Shown: piece after piece, positions 63,312 through 64,000 of the stretch
How positions within the stretch are numbered: position 1 is the stretch's first letter
Layout of the letters: every line of letters starts with the position of its first letter
The notes under the pieces: generated by a model
The model's database searches: none
Told to the model about the DNA's origin: nothing
Seen by the model: only the letters and a program-made list of their open reading frames with translations
Position numbers and translations under genes: made by a program
Source of the DNA: Hydrogenophaga sp.
GTDB lineage: Bacteria; Pseudomonadota; Gammaproteobacteria; Burkholderiales; Burkholderiaceae_C
Assembly: GCF_030158645.1 (NCBI RefSeq)
Contig: NZ_JAOASO010000045.1
Location: 1 to 64,000 of the forward strand
Direction of reading: 5' to 3'
Length of the DNA: 64,000 bases

Positions 63312-64000
63312 CTAGCTGCTGGTGGCGCCCGGCTCCCTGGTGGGCGCTGGTGACGGCGGTGGTGTCCATCCCCCGCCCAGGGTCCGGTACACCGCCACCA
63401 GCGCGGTGGCCGTGCCCACCTGAGCCTGAACCAGCTGGTCGCGGGTGTTGAGCACTTCGCGTTCGGCATCGAGCACGGCGAGGAAGTCGGTCACGCCGGC
63501 GTCATAGCGCAGGCGCGCCAGGCCCGCGGCTTCTTCGGCGCTGCGGGCGGCCACGTCCAGCTTGTCCGCGCGTTGTGCGCTGCGGCTGTAGCTGCTGAAG
63601 GCACCTTCGGTTTCCTCCAGCGCCACGGCCACGGTCTGCTCGAAGCTGGCCAGGCTTTGCTGCGCTCGGGCTTCGCTGGCGCGGATGCGCGAGCGGATGG
63701 CGCCGAAGTCGAACGGCGTCCAGCTGATGCCGGCGCCCAGCGCATAACGGGCGGACTGGCCGTCGTTCAGATCGCCGATGCGCGCCGCGTTCAGGCCGAG
63801 CAGGCCCGACAACGAAAGACGCGGGTACAGCGCGGCGGTGGCCACGCCGATGTTGGCGGTGGCAGCGGCCAGCTCGCGTTCGGCGGCGATCAGGTCCGGC
63901 CGACGCTGCAGCCATTGCTCGGTGGTGCCCACGGGCAGCGTGGCCAGGTCGGTCACGGGCAGGCCGGGCAGTGGCGCGGGTGGGCTGAGCTCGGCCAGCA
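63312..64000 (-). CDS. NodT-family efflux outer membrane lipoprotein, C-terminal part
   Basis: The frame is open to the window end, so the N-terminus is missing; 229 codons of the C-terminal half are present. It shows LPVGTTEQWLQRRPDL, IGVATAALYPRLSLSGLLG and GISWTPFDFGAIRSRIRASEARAQQSLASFEQTVAVALEETEGAFSSY, then the LRYDAGVTDFLAVLDAEREVLNTRDQLVQAQ repeat, all typical of TolC/NodT outer-membrane efflux channels. The pump genes would lie further right or left outside the window. Partial because of the window edge, not because of a break. Confidence 0.9.
   Translation of the reverse strand, partial: LAELSPPAPLPGLPVTDLATLPVGTTEQWLQRRPDLIAAERELAAATANIGVATAALYPRLSLSGLLGLNAARIGDLNDGQSARYALGAGISWTPFDFGAIRSRIRASEARAQQSLASFEQTVAVALEETEGAFSSYSRSAQRADKLDVAARSAEEAAGLARLRYDAGVTDFLAVLDAEREVLNTRDQLVQAQVGTATALVAVYRTLGGGWTPPPSPAPTREPGATSS

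Overview
This is a high-GC window from a chromosome, apparently of a betaproteobacterium of the order Burkholderiales and most likely the family Comamonadaceae (Hydrogenophaga/Variovorax-like). The evidence is the gene order hrcA/nadK-recN-rapZ-mutY and lolB-ispE-tRNA-Gln-prs-rplY-pth, the ftsY/M16 peptidase and rsmD-coaD-ferredoxin neighbourhoods, and a selenoneine locus of the kind known from Variovorax. No rRNA, phage, insertion sequence or CRISPR array was seen. No stretch longer than about 300 bases lacks a gene.

Left part (1-19 kb) is housekeeping: the first codons of hrcA (minus strand), nadK, recN, rapZ, mutY with a dynamin-like GTPase, mutM, a TPR protein, lolB-ispE, tRNA-Gln(TTG), prs, rplY, pth, a 4Fe-4S ferredoxin, coaD, rsmD, a pair of M16 peptidases and ftsY. 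Three hairpin-plus-T-tract terminators lie between tRNA-Gln and pth.

18.9-23 kb looks like a copper/metal-stress RiPP ('bufferin') locus. It has an ECF sigma factor with a zinc-binding anti-sigma factor, a TlpA thioredoxin, a secreted four-cysteine DUF2282 precursor, its DUF692/MNIO modifying enzyme, a DUF2063 partner and a DoxX membrane protein. 23-27 kb is a ynjBCD-type ABC importer plus a ynjF-type CDP-alcohol phosphatidyltransferase, as in the E. coli ynj operon. 27-33 kb on the minus strand carries a P-type ATPase, a BLUF blue-light sensor with a C-terminal membrane anchor, a two-domain glycosyltransferase/DUF2064 protein and an APH-type kinase.

33-51.5 kb is the most unusual part: a selenium/sulfur-histidine antioxidant region. 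It holds senA (selenoneine synthase), senB (selenosugar synthase) and a selD/senC selenophosphate synthase followed by RidA- and HAD-like genes. Also present are egtD (hercynine synthesis), egtB (ergothioneine synthase) and a SelD-associated type of flavoprotein. A four-gene PhnCDE-like ABC importer of unknown substrate sits between egtD and egtB, together with a hipBA module. Hercynine from EgtD could feed both EgtB (ergothioneine) and SenA (selenoneine).

51.5-64 kb is mixed: a PQQ-type sugar dehydrogenase upstream of egtB, an NnrU-like protein, a ClpP-like membrane protein, a BamE-like lipoprotein, a YegD-type Hsp70, a PPOX stress protein, serA with a coupled small gene, a LysR regulator with a divergent atypical metallo-beta-lactamase-fold protein, a nitroreductase, a Crp/Fnr regulator, an FKBP and the 3' part of a NodT-type efflux outer membrane gene cut by the window end.
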